Shown in pieces: positions 18,280 to 26,291 of a stretch of DNA of 64,000 nucleotides. Source of the DNA: Leisingera sp. NJS204 (GTDB lineage Bacteria > Pseudomonadota > Alphaproteobacteria > Rhodobacterales > Rhodobacteraceae); the NCBI RefSeq assembly GCF_004123675.1, contig NZ_CP035417.1, positions 3,339,501 to 3,403,500 of the forward strand. Reading direction: 5' to 3'. Position numbers and translations under genes: made by a program. Position 1 is the stretch's first letter. Each line of letters opens with the position of its first letter. The notes beneath the pieces were generated by a model that was not told where the DNA came from, did no database searches, and saw only the letters and a program-made list of their open reading frames with translations.

Positions 18280-19368
18280 ATGCAGCCGGGAGCCGGAAAG
18301 CGGGTCGCCTTCTACGCACCGATGAAGCCGCCGCATCACCCGGTGCCCTCCGGCGACCGCGAGATTGCCCGCAACCTGATGGAGCTGCTCACCGCCAGCG
18401 GTGCGGCGGTGCAGCTGGTTTCAGACTTGCGGATCTATGACAAGACCGGCGACGCGGCGTTGCAGTCCAGCCTGCGCAATCAGGCCGAGGCCGAGGCTGA
18501 AAGACTGATCCGTTGCATGCCCGCCGCGGACCTCTGGGTCAGCTATCACAACTATTACAAGGCGCCAGATCTGATCGGCCCCGCTGTCGCCCGCGCCCGT
18601 GGAATTCCCTATGTGCAGATCGAATCCACCCGCGCCAAGAAACGCCTGACCGGACCATGGGCCGGTTTTGCTGTAGCGGCCCATGCCGCTGCCGACGCTG
18701 CCGCGGCGATCTTCTATTTCACCGAGCAGGACCATTTCGCATTGAACCGCGACCGCTGCGGCGCGCAGGCAGTGGCCCATCTGCCGCCCTTCCTGCCGCT
18801 GGATCAGCTGCCCGAAGCCTCGTCGCTGGACGGCCCGATGCTGACCGCCGGCATGATGCGTCCGGGTGACAAGCTGGCTTCCTACCAAATTATCTCGGAA
18901 ATGCTGTCTCATCTGCCTGGCGATTGGCGGCTGGACATTGCCGGCGACGGCCCCGCCCGCAGCGAGGTTGAAGCACTGATGGCCCCTTTCGGACACAAAG
19001 TGCGCTTCCTCGGCCAGCTTTCCCGCGCGAAGCTGGCAGCCGCCTATGGCAACGCCAGCCTGTTCCTTTGGCCGGGCGTGAACGAAGCTTTTGGCATGGT
19101 CTATCTGGAAGCCCAGGCCCATGGCCTGCCCATCGCAGCCCAGGACCGGCCCGGCGTGCGGGATGTGCTGTTGCCCGCTGGCTATCCCGCTCCGGATCAA
19201 GGGGCCGAGGCTCTCGCAGGTTTTACCGCAGGCTTGCTTGCAAACCCCGAACTGCGCATTGAGGCTGGCAAGGATGCACGTGACCTCATTTTGTCCCGCC
19301 ACCTTGCTCCCGCCGCTGCCCGGCAGTTCTGGGCAACCGTTCTGCCGTTAATGGAGACCCGCGTATGA
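18280..19368 (+). CDS. Glycosyltransferase, GT4-like
   Basis: 362 residues. It opens with VAFYAPMKPPHHPVPSGDREIARNLMELL, a GT4-type nucleotide-fold start. Further on are TAGMMRPGDKLASYQIISEML, VRFLGQLSRAKLAAAYGNASLFLWPGVNEAFGMVYLEAQAHGLPIAAQDRPGVRDVL, with the EAFGMVYLEAQ donor-binding motif. It lies 6 bases after the upstream gene and overlaps the phosphatase gene by 4 bases. The glycan made is unknown. Confidence 0.82.
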   Translation: MQPGAGKRVAFYAPMKPPHHPVPSGDREIARNLMELLTASGAAVQLVSDLRIYDKTGDAALQSSLRNQAEAEAERLIRCMPAADLWVSYHNYYKAPDLIGPAVARARGIPYVQIESTRAKKRLTGPWAGFAVAAHAAADAAAAIFYFTEQDHFALNRDRCGAQAVAHLPPFLPLDQLPEASSLDGPMLTAGMMRPGDKLASYQIISEMLSHLPGDWRLDIAGDGPARSEVEALMAPFGHKVRFLGQLSRAKLAAAYGNASLFLWPGVNEAFGMVYLEAQAHGLPIAAQDRPGVRDVLLPAGYPAPDQGAEALAGFTAGLLANPELRIEAGKDARDLILSRHLAPAAARQFWATVLPLMETRV

Positions 19369-19952
19369 TCCGCCTCGCCCTTTTGCGTCATGGCCACACC
19401 GCCTGGAACCGCGCCGGCCGCATCCAGGGCCGCAGTGACATACCGCTGGATGATCAGGCCCGCAAAGAGCTGCGCGGCTACGCCCTGCCCGCTGACTGGA
19501 CGCAGGCAGACCTCTGGTCCAGCCCGCTGATGCGCGCGGCGGAGACCGCAGAACTGATTACAGGCCGCGCACCCAGCACCGCACATGAACTGACCGAAAT
19601 GAACTGGGGCGACTGGGAGGGGCTGCATGGGCAGGACCTGAAGGCCGACCCGGCAAGCGGTTTCCGCGATATCGAGAACTGGGGCTGGCACTACCGCCCG
19701 CCCGGCGGTGAAACCCCTGCCGAGGTCTGGACCCGTATAGAACCCTGGCTGCGCAGTCTGACGCGGGATACAGTAGCGGCCTGCCACATCGGCATCATGC
19801 GGATGATCCTGGCACGCGCCCATGGCTGGGATTTCGACGGCCCCGCCCCCTTCCGCATCAAACGCAACCGGCTGTTTGTGGTGGAAATCAGCAGCTCCGC
19901 CCTTATGCCTTGGCCCGAACCGGTCCGGCTGATCCGCAAGGCCGCGCCATGA
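19365..19952 (+). CDS. Histidine phosphatase superfamily protein
   Basis: 195 residues. LALLRHGHTAWNRAGRIQGRSDIPLDD carries the catalytic RHG motif at about residues 8-10. LWSSPLMRAAETAELI and ELTEMNWGDWEGL are the standard second half of the pocket. Members remove phosphate from sugar phosphates or small phosphoesters. In this operon it may release a phosphate from a glycosyl intermediate, much as glucosyl-3-phosphoglycerate phosphatases do, but no substrate can be read from the sequence. Confidence 0.88.
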   Translation: MIRLALLRHGHTAWNRAGRIQGRSDIPLDDQARKELRGYALPADWTQADLWSSPLMRAAETAELITGRAPSTAHELTEMNWGDWEGLHGQDLKADPASGFRDIENWGWHYRPPGGETPAEVWTRIEPWLRSLTRDTVAACHIGIMRMILARAHGWDFDGPAPFRIKRNRLFVVEISSSALMPWPEPVRLIRKAAP

Positions 19953-21085
19953 AAGTCCTGATCGCCGTCACCCATCTGCTTGGCACCGGCCACTTGGCCC
20001 GTGCGCTGACATTGGCCCGCGCTTTCACCGCTGCCAGCCATCAGGTTCAGGTGGTTTCCGGCGGCTTCCCTGCCCCGCAGCTCGACACGGATGGAATCAA
20101 TCTGATCCAGTTGCCGCCGTTGCGTTCCGATGGAGTGGATTTCACCCGGCTGCTGGCAGAGGGCGGAGGGCTGGCGGACGCGGCCTATTTGATCCGGCGC
20201 CAAGACGTTCTTTGTGCCGCTCTGAACGAAATGCAGCCCGATGTGCTGATTACCGAACTTTATCCTTTTGGCCGCCGCTCGCTGCGCAAGGAGTTTCTTG
20301 CGCTGCTTGATGCTGCCCATGCGTTGCCCCGGCGGCCGGTGATCCTGTCCTCTATCCGCGACATTCTCGCCCCGCCCTCCAAACCCGGGAAAGCGGACAA
20401 AGCCGATGCTGTAATCGCCCAATTTTATGATGCGGTTCTGGTCCACTCCGACCCCGCAGCAACAAAACTGGAGGCCAGCTGGCCGGTCACCCGCATGCTT
20501 GCAGGCAAGCTGCGCTATACCGGTTACGTTGCCCCTCCGGCTGCCGGCCTGCATCCGTCACAGGCAGGATCAGGCGAGGTGCTGGTCAGTGCTGGCGGCG
20601 GCAGCGTAGGAACGCCGCTATACCAGGCAGCACTTGACGCGGCAAAGCTGATGCCGGACACGCCTTGGCGGCTGCTGGTTGGCGGATCAAACGCCGCCCG
20701 GCGCATCACAGAATTTGCCAAAACAGGCTCCCCCGCCCTGCTGGAACCAGCGCGCAAGGATTTCCGCCAAATGCTCTCCCATGCCGCGGCCTCGGTCAGC
20801 ATGTGCGGCTACAACACTGCTCTGGATCTGCTGCAAGCCGGCACGCCTGCGGTGCTGATCCCGTTTGATGCCGGGAATGAAACCGAGCAGGGTCTGCGCG
20901 CCGCCAGCCTTGCGCCCCTGAACGGCGTCCAAGTGGTCAAAACCGCAGATCTCTCAGCTGAGACGCTATGCGCTGCGGTCAAGGCGGTATTGCACGCACC
21001 GCCGCGGGTTGCAGGCGGTTTCAGGTTTGACGGCGCCGCCCGGAGTGTGGAGATTGCCGCAGAACTTGCGGGAGGGCGCGAATGA
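19949..21085 (+). CDS. COG4671-type glycosyltransferase, second copy
   Basis: 378 residues. The ATG at 19949 overlaps the phosphatase stop and starts VLIAVTHLLGTGHLARALTLARAF. It shares blocks with the operon's first gene: GHLxR near the start, RDIL/RDVL, YTGYV/WTGYL, SAGGGSVG/TPGGGGDG, and MCGYNTALDLLQAGTPAVLIPF against CMGGYNTFCEVLSFDKPAVIVPR. The two are therefore diverged paralogues. They probably use related donors at different steps. The closest well-known relatives are MurG-fold enzymes. Confidence 0.75.
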   Translation: MKVLIAVTHLLGTGHLARALTLARAFTAASHQVQVVSGGFPAPQLDTDGINLIQLPPLRSDGVDFTRLLAEGGGLADAAYLIRRQDVLCAALNEMQPDVLITELYPFGRRSLRKEFLALLDAAHALPRRPVILSSIRDILAPPSKPGKADKADAVIAQFYDAVLVHSDPAATKLEASWPVTRMLAGKLRYTGYVAPPAAGLHPSQAGSGEVLVSAGGGSVGTPLYQAALDAAKLMPDTPWRLLVGGSNAARRITEFAKTGSPALLEPARKDFRQMLSHAAASVSMCGYNTALDLLQAGTPAVLIPFDAGNETEQGLRAASLAPLNGVQVVKTADLSAETLCAAVKAVLHAPPRVAGGFRFDGAARSVEIAAELAGGRE

Positions 21086-21840
21086 CACCGGATTGGAGCG
21101 GTCTGGACCGGGAACTGGAGCACTGGCAGACGGCAGGATTGACGCTGCCTTTGTGGTGGCGGGATGATGACGCGATGTCCCATTCAACCGAGCTGGAGCG
21201 TTTGGCAGCACTGTCTGCGGACCTGGACCTGCCGGTGCATCTCGCGGTGATCCCGCACGGCGTCACCCCGGATCTTGGCCGTTTTGTTGCAGATCATCCG
21301 CAACTGATCCCGGTGGTGCATGGCTGGACGCATCAGAACCACGCGCCCGCCGGCGAGAAGAAAGCCGAGTTTGGAGCGCACCGCCCGCTGGAGGAACTGC
21401 TGGACGATGCCGAGCGCGGCCTGATCTGTCTGCAAGAGATATTCGGCACCAGCCTTCGCCCTATGTTCGTGCCGCCCTGGAACCGGGTCTCTCCGGAAAT
21501 GCTGACATGGCTGGCGGGTACCGGTTTCACCGCAGTTTCCACTTTTACACCGCGCAAAAGCGCCAAACCCGCCTCCGGCCTGCTGCGGGTGAACACCCAC
21601 CTGGATCCCATCGACTGGAAAGGCGGCCGCAGCTTGCTGCCACCGGAGCAGCTGATTGCGCAAGTGGCGCGCCAGCTGCGCGACCGCCGGCTTGGCGATG
21701 CCGACAATGCAGAGCCTTACGGGCTGCTGACCCACCACCTGGTGCATGACGAGGCAGTCTGGAACTTTATCGCCGCTCTTGCAGTGCGCCTGCTGGATGG
21801 CCCGGCAGAGGCCTGGATCTATGACGAAAGGATGTCCTGA
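21082..21840 (+). CDS. Polysaccharide deacetylase family (CE4-like) protein
   Basis: 252 residues without a signal peptide, so probably cytosolic, unlike most secreted CE4 enzymes. WWRDDDAMSHSTEL supplies the metal-binding aspartates near residues 20-22. PVVHGWTHQNHAP supplies the H-x-x-x-H pair. MFVPPWNRVSPEML matches the third CE4 motif. It probably removes an acetyl group from an N-acetylated sugar in the same pathway. It overlaps the upstream gene by 4 bases and is directly followed by the methyltransferase ATG. Confidence 0.8.
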   Translation: MTPDWSGLDRELEHWQTAGLTLPLWWRDDDAMSHSTELERLAALSADLDLPVHLAVIPHGVTPDLGRFVADHPQLIPVVHGWTHQNHAPAGEKKAEFGAHRPLEELLDDAERGLICLQEIFGTSLRPMFVPPWNRVSPEMLTWLAGTGFTAVSTFTPRKSAKPASGLLRVNTHLDPIDWKGGRSLLPPEQLIAQVARQLRDRRLGDADNAEPYGLLTHHLVHDEAVWNFIAALAVRLLDGPAEAWIYDERMS

Positions 21841-22320
21841 ATGAGCCGTCTTGATTCCATGCTGCGCCGCCTCACCGCCCAGCGCGACGGGTTGAACTGG
21901 GCCGCAAATCAGGTCGCCCCGCTGGGCGGCGATGTGCTGGACATGGGGCTTGGCAACGGCCGCACCTATGATCACCTGCGCGAAACCCTCGCCAGCCGGC
22001 GGATCTGGGTCATTGACCGGTTGCTGCAATGCCATCCCTCCTGCGTGCCGCCGGAGCAGGATTTCCTGCAAGGCGAGGCAAAACCAATGCTGGAACGGCT
22101 GGCGGCTGAGGGGCGCAAAATCGCCTTGGCGCATTATGACTTCGGCTTCGGGATCAAGGAAAAGGACGTCGCCGAGGCCGCTGCCCTCTCCCCCGTCATT
22201 GCGCAGGTCATGGCCCCTGGCGGCATCATCGTCTCCGGCCAGCCGCTGGTTGGTTTTGAAGAACTGGACGGCCCTGATGGCATCCAGCCGGGGCGCTATA
22301 TGTTCTACCGGGCCGGCTGA
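21841..22320 (+). CDS. Small SAM-dependent methyltransferase-like protein
   Basis: 159 residues. A Rossmann-type opening GGDVLDMGLGNGRTYDHLRETL resembles SAM motif I (DxGxGxGRxxxHL). IWVIDRLLQCHP could be motif II. The protein is short and lacks an obvious C-terminal substrate domain. It starts immediately after the deacetylase stop and is the last gene of the operon. A terminator-like hairpin follows. Methylation of the glycan or its lipid carrier is an inference. Confidence 0.65.
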   Translation: MSRLDSMLRRLTAQRDGLNWAANQVAPLGGDVLDMGLGNGRTYDHLRETLASRRIWVIDRLLQCHPSCVPPEQDFLQGEAKPMLERLAAEGRKIALAHYDFGFGIKEKDVAEAAALSPVIAQVMAPGGIIVSGQPLVGFEELDGPDGIQPGRYMFYRAG

Positions 22321-22331
22321 TCCGGGTCACC

Positions 22332-22352
22332 GCCCGGCCCGGAAGGCCGGGC
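22332..22352. terminator. GC hairpin after the glycan operon
   Basis: GCCCGGCC (22332-22339) pairs perfectly with GGCCGGGC (22345-22352) around a 5-base loop. It starts 12 bases after the methyltransferase stop, in the gap before the convergent phnM. No T-run follows. Confidence 0.55.
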
Positions 22353-22411
22353 AGCGCACGCCCCCGCCCCAAGAGGGCTGGCGCTCCTCCCGCTTCCGGA
22401 TTCTGGGCCGC

Positions 22412-23554
22412 TCAGGCCACACGCTCCCCGCGCGACCAGACCCCGCGCAGGACCGGCGCGCCGGCTTTCAGCCGGAACCGGATCAGATCCGCGCGCTGAC
22501 CGGTTTCCAACCGCCCGCGATCACTCAGCGCAACTGCATCGGCCGGCGCATGGGTTACCGTGCCCAGGCCGCGCGCCATGTCGCCCCACAGATCGCCCAG
22601 CTGTACTGCCGCCATCAGCAATGCCGCAGGGACATAGTCTGACGAAAGAATGTCCAGCAGCTCCAGCTCCGCCAGCTCATGCGCCGCCACATTGCCGGAA
22701 TGCGAGCCGCCGCGGATCAGGTTCGGCGCCCCCATCATGACTTTGATCCCATTCGTATGACAGGCCTGCGCCGCCTCTACCGTTGTCGGAAATTCCGCCA
22801 GGCTGATGCCATGACGGGCTGAAACAGCCACTTGACCCGCGGTGGTATCGTCATGACTGGCCAGCACCGAACCGAACCGCCTGGCGGCTTTCACAGCCTC
22901 AGCTTCATGCACGTCGCCGTAGGTTTCGCGCAGCCCTTTCAGATGCGCGACATGGGCCTGAAAAGCCGCATCATCAAACCCATGCTTTCCCTTCACATAT
23001 TGCTCAAGCTTTGCGAGATCGCGAAATTGCCGCTGACCCGGCGTGTGATCCATCAGCGAAACCAGCCCTACACGGTCCGCATCTCCAAATGCATTCAATT
23101 CATCTACCAGAGTATCACTGCAAACTTCGGCCCGCAGATGCAGAAAATGCGAGATCTTCAGCGCGCCTGCCGCCCGCAGCTCCAGAAGCTCGCTCGCCAG
23201 TCCGCGGGCATAGGCGCCATAGCGGCTTTCCCTGCGGCTGATCGACCCCACGCGCATGGCATCAAACACCGTGGTGATCCCAGTGCCCGCCAGTTCCGCA
23301 TCATGGGCGATGATGGCGCTGGCATGCGGCCAGTCCACCTTGGGCCGGGGCTGGATGTGGCGTTCCAGATTATCGGTATGCAACTCCACCAGCCCCGGGC
23401 AGACGCAGTCGCCCTCGCAGTCAATTGCGCCTGCCGGAATCGAAGCCCCTTCGGCAATATCAGTGATTTCACCGCCGGTGACCTTAACACTGCCTGTCCG
23501 GGTCTCGCCCGGCAGCACCAGTGTGGCATTGGCAAGGATTAAATCTTCTGTCAT
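22412..23554 (-). CDS. phnM: Alpha-D-ribose 1-methylphosphonate 5-triphosphate diphosphatase
   Basis: 380 residues, normal PhnM length. It is an amidohydrolase-fold enzyme that removes diphosphate from the ribose methylphosphonate triphosphate made by PhnGHIL, before C-P cleavage. The sequence has CPGLVELHTDNLERHIQPRPKVDWPH (metal-binding H-x-D/N region), HFLHLRAEV and the late FPTTVEAAQACHTNGIKVMMGAPNLIRGGSHSGNVAA. It is separated from phnN by the oppositely oriented DUF1045 gene, so it needs its own promoter in the 50-base divergent gap. Confidence 0.95.
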   Translation of the reverse strand: MTEDLILANATLVLPGETRTGSVKVTGGEITDIAEGASIPAGAIDCEGDCVCPGLVELHTDNLERHIQPRPKVDWPHASAIIAHDAELAGTGITTVFDAMRVGSISRRESRYGAYARGLASELLELRAAGALKISHFLHLRAEVCSDTLVDELNAFGDADRVGLVSLMDHTPGQRQFRDLAKLEQYVKGKHGFDDAAFQAHVAHLKGLRETYGDVHEAEAVKAARRFGSVLASHDDTTAGQVAVSARHGISLAEFPTTVEAAQACHTNGIKVMMGAPNLIRGGSHSGNVAAHELAELELLDILSSDYVPAALLMAAVQLGDLWGDMARGLGTVTHAPADAVALSDRGRLETGQRADLIRFRLKAGAPVLRGVWSRGERVA

Positions 23555-23604
23555 CTGAACTTCACATCTTTCGAGCTATGGAAGGCCACGTTTAGGAGGC
23601 CAAT

Positions 23605-24288
23605 GTGACATTCACGCGATACGCGATCTATTACGCCCCGCCTGCCGGGGCAGCATGGAGCCGGTTTGCCGCCGGCTGGCTGGGCTGGGACATGGAAGCG
23701 GGTCTGGACTTGCCTCACCCGCAGGTTCACGGGCTGGATGTGGCGGCAATCACCGATGTGCCGCGCACATACGGGCTGCACGCCACCCTGAAGCCGCCGA
23801 TGCGCCTCGCCGAGGGGCAGACCCGTTCGGCGCTTGAAGACGCCTGCGCGGCGCTGGCCGCCACGCATAAACCGGTCACGCTGGACGGTCTGCAACTGGC
23901 GCGGCTGGGCCGTTTCCTGGCCCTGCGCCCTGCCGGAGACGATACCGCGCTGAAGGCGCTGGCCGCCGCCTGCGTGACAGAGCTTGACCGGTTCCGCGCG
24001 CCTGCCTCTGAGGCTGAGCTGGAGCGCCGCCGCGGCGCGGGGCTGCCCCCGGAGCAGGACGCAAACCTCAGCCGCTGGGGCTACCCTTATGTTCTGGACC
24101 AGTTCCGTTTTCACATCACCTTGACCGGCAAGCTGCCCAAGCCGCAGCTGCCCGCGGTGCAGGACGCGCTCGACACGCATCTCCTCCCGCTGCTGCCTGC
24201 TCCCTTCGTGATCCGGGATCTGGCGCTGGTGGGCGAAGCAGCGGACGGCCGGTTCCACCTGATCCATCGCTACGCCCTTTCCGGCTGA
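23605..24288 (+). CDS. DUF1045 2H phosphoesterase-like phosphonate-locus protein
   Basis: 227 residues. The start is GTG at 23605, preceded by AGGAGG at 23594-23599; an ATG two bases earlier runs straight into TGA. Two H-x-T motifs, H59-A-T61 and H170-I-T172, fit the 2H phosphoesterase superfamily, whose members open cyclic or other phosphodiesters. The family (named in TIGRFAM as a phosphonate-operon protein) recurs in alphaproteobacterial C-P lyase loci. This locus has no visible phnP, so it may hydrolyse the 5-phosphoribosyl 1,2-cyclic phosphate left by PhnJ. It overlaps the convergent phnN by 19 bases. Confidence 0.85.
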   Translation: MTFTRYAIYYAPPAGAAWSRFAAGWLGWDMEAGLDLPHPQVHGLDVAAITDVPRTYGLHATLKPPMRLAEGQTRSALEDACAALAATHKPVTLDGLQLARLGRFLALRPAGDDTALKALAAACVTELDRFRAPASEAELERRRGAGLPPEQDANLSRWGYPYVLDQFRFHITLTGKLPKPQLPAVQDALDTHLLPLLPAPFVIRDLALVGEAADGRFHLIHRYALSG

Positions 24289-24830
24289 ATGGCGCTCAGC
24301 GCGGCCTGCACGGCCGCGCTGAGCGCACCGCTGTTGTCAATCTCATGCACACGGGCCAGCCCCTCAGGCAGCGGATTGGCGGCGCGCGTCAGACGGCGCC
24401 GCACCTCTTGCGCATCTTCCCGCCCGCGTGCCAGCAGACGGTCGGCCAGAACCTCCGGCGCGGCAGTCACTGACAGCACGATGAAATCCCCGAACACGTC
24501 CTGTGCCTTCAGCAGCACGGAACGCGAAAGGTTCACCAGCACGCCGCCCGATCCTTCCCGCAGCATTTCAATGTCGCGTGGAATGCCATAGTGCAGCCCG
24601 TGTGCCCGCCAGTGCAGGGCAAAGACCCCATTTTCTGCCAGCGCAGAAAACTCAGGTTCCGTAACCGCCTGATAGTCCTCTCCGCCCGCCTCTGGCGCGC
24701 GGGTAATAACCCGCCGCATCAGCCGCAGCTGCGGGCCGGATACCGCCAGGGCAGACATCAGACTATCCTTGCCCACCCCCGATGGCCCGACCACCGCGAT
24801 GACGGGTCCCTTTTCAGAAGGCGCACTCAT
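24270..24830 (-). CDS. phnN: Ribose 1,5-bisphosphate phosphokinase
   Basis: 186 residues. It phosphorylates ribose 1,5-bisphosphate to PRPP, feeding C-P lyase products to nucleotide synthesis. The P-loop is VVGPSGVGKDSL near the N-terminus, with a guanylate-kinase-like fold (VITRAPEAGGEDYQAVTEPEF). The ATG at 24830 is chosen because it overlaps the phnL stop by 4 bases and directly precedes the P-loop region; an upstream extension would be unconserved. Last gene of the minus-strand phnGHIJKLN run. Confidence 0.93.
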   Translation of the reverse strand: MSAPSEKGPVIAVVGPSGVGKDSLMSALAVSGPQLRLMRRVITRAPEAGGEDYQAVTEPEFSALAENGVFALHWRAHGLHYGIPRDIEMLREGSGGVLVNLSRSVLLKAQDVFGDFIVLSVTAAPEVLADRLLARGREDAQEVRRRLTRAANPLPEGLARVHEIDNSGALSAAVQAALSAIQPERA

Positions 24831-25510
24831 GCCGCGGCCTGGGGCGCAAAGCCCGACACATCCACGAACCGGTCGCAAACCTGCTGGCGCGCCGTCTCAT
24901 CATGAAAAATGCCGATGATCGCCGCCCCGCGCGCCTTGGCACTTTCTATCAAACCCAGCACGATGGCGCGGTTCCTCGCATCAAGGCTCGCTGTCGGCTC
25001 ATCCAGCAGCAGCGCCGGATAGCCATAGGCAAAACCGCGGGCGATATTCACCCGCTGCTGCTCCCCGCCCGAAAATGTGGTCGGGCTAAGGCTCCACAGC
25101 CGTTCCGGAATGTTCAGCTGCGCCAGCAGCGAGGCCGCCGTATCACGCGCCTGTTCTATTGGCGTGCCAACCGCAAGCAGCGGCTCAGCCACCACATCCA
25201 GTGCCGGAACCCGCGGCACCACGCGCAGGAACTGGCTGACATATCCCAAGGTCTCGCGGCGCAACGCCAGAATCTCACGCGGCGCGGCTTTGGCGACATC
25301 CAGCCCGCCGACCATCACACTGCCGGACGCTGCCAGATAGTTGCCGTATATCACCCGCATCAGGGTGGACTTACCCGCCCCGGACGCGCCGGTCAGGCCA
25401 ACGCACTCACCCGGCTTTACACGCAGCGTGGCGTTTTCCATCACCGGGATCACTGCGCCGCCCTGATTGTGCAGGGTAAAGCTTTTGCTTACCTTATTCA
25501 GTTCAATCAT
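24827..25510 (-). CDS. phnL: C-P lyase subunit PhnL, ABC-type ATPase
   Basis: 227 residues. It is an ABC ATPase-fold protein needed with PhnG, PhnH and PhnI to join phosphonate to the ribose of ATP. LTGASGAGKSTLMR is Walker A, FSGGEQQRVNIARGF the signature and LLLDEPTASLD Walker B. The ATG at 25510 (MIELNKVSKSF) follows GAGGACAGGGTG and starts the conserved sequence. It lies 10 bases after the phnK stop and overlaps phnN by 4. Confidence 0.94.
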   Translation of the reverse strand: MIELNKVSKSFTLHNQGGAVIPVMENATLRVKPGECVGLTGASGAGKSTLMRVIYGNYLAASGSVMVGGLDVAKAAPREILALRRETLGYVSQFLRVVPRVPALDVVAEPLLAVGTPIEQARDTAASLLAQLNIPERLWSLSPTTFSGGEQQRVNIARGFAYGYPALLLDEPTASLDARNRAIVLGLIESAKARGAAIIGIFHDETARQQVCDRFVDVSGFAPQAAA

Positions 25511-25520
25511 CACCCTGTCC

Positions 25521-26291
25521 TCAGACTTGCAGCACGCTGGAGACCAGCAGCTGGGTATAGCCATGCTGGGGATCATCCAGCACCTGATCAGTCAGCCCGG
25601 TTTCAACCACATGGCCGTCCTTCATCACCATCAGCCGGTCCGCCAAAAGACGCACCACCGCCAGGTCGTGGGTGACGATGATGGCGCTCAGCCCCATTTC
25701 GCGAACCAGCCCCCGCAGCAGATCCAGCAATCGCGCCTGGACCGAGACATCAAGGCCGCCGGTCGGTTCATCCATGAACACCAGCCGTGGGCCGGTTACC
25801 AGATTACGGGCGATCTGCAGCCGCTGCTGCATGCCGCCGGAAAAGGCTGACGGACGGTCATCAATGCGGTTGCCGGAAATCTCCACCCGGCCCAGCCAGT
25901 CCGCAGCGCGTTCCCGGATCGCGCCATAATGGCGGTCCCCGACTGCCATCAGCCGTTCGCCGATGTTACCGCCGGCACTGACGGACATGCGCAGCCCGTC
26001 GCGGGCGTGCTGATGCACAAACGCCCAGTCAGTGCGGCTGAGCATCCGGCGTTCCGGCTCGGACATGGTGACGGTATCCACAGGACCATCACCGCGGGTG
26101 TCAAAGATCACCTCTCCCCGGTCCGGCGTCAGATGGCCCGCCAGACTGTTCAGCAGCGTCGACTTGCCCGAGCCGCTTTCACCCACGATCCCCATCACCT
26201 CGCCGGGGTAGAGATCAAAGCTCACATCCGTGCAGCCGATCCGTGCGCCATACATTTTGGCAACGTTTTTCACTTGCAGCAAAGGTATCAT
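25521..26291 (-). CDS. phnK: C-P lyase subunit PhnK, ABC-type ATPase
   Basis: 256 residues. An ABC-type ATPase that docks on the PhnGHIJ core complex. [15 protein letters not shown] is Walker A, FSGGMQQRLQIARNL the signature, VFMDEPTGGLDVSVQARLLDLL Walker B and beyond, and THDLAVVRLL the switch region. It overlaps phnJ by 4 bases. Confidence 0.95.
   Translation of the reverse strand: MIPLLQVKNVAKMYGARIGCTDVSFDLYPGEVMGIVGESGSGKSTLLNSLAGHLTPDRGEVIFDTRGDGPVDTVTMSEPERRMLSRTDWAFVHQHARDGLRMSVSAGGNIGERLMAVGDRHYGAIRERAADWLGRVEISGNRIDDRPSAFSGGMQQRLQIARNLVTGPRLVFMDEPTGGLDVSVQARLLDLLRGLVREMGLSAIIVTHDLAVVRLLADRLMVMKDGHVVETGLTDQVLDDPQHGYTQLLVSSVLQV

Noticed and set aside
20687-21266. Several 80-120 codon frames on the minus strand within the glycan operon
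   Set aside because: All lie opposite genes with clear glycosyltransferase and deacetylase motifs and have no start-site or neighbour support.
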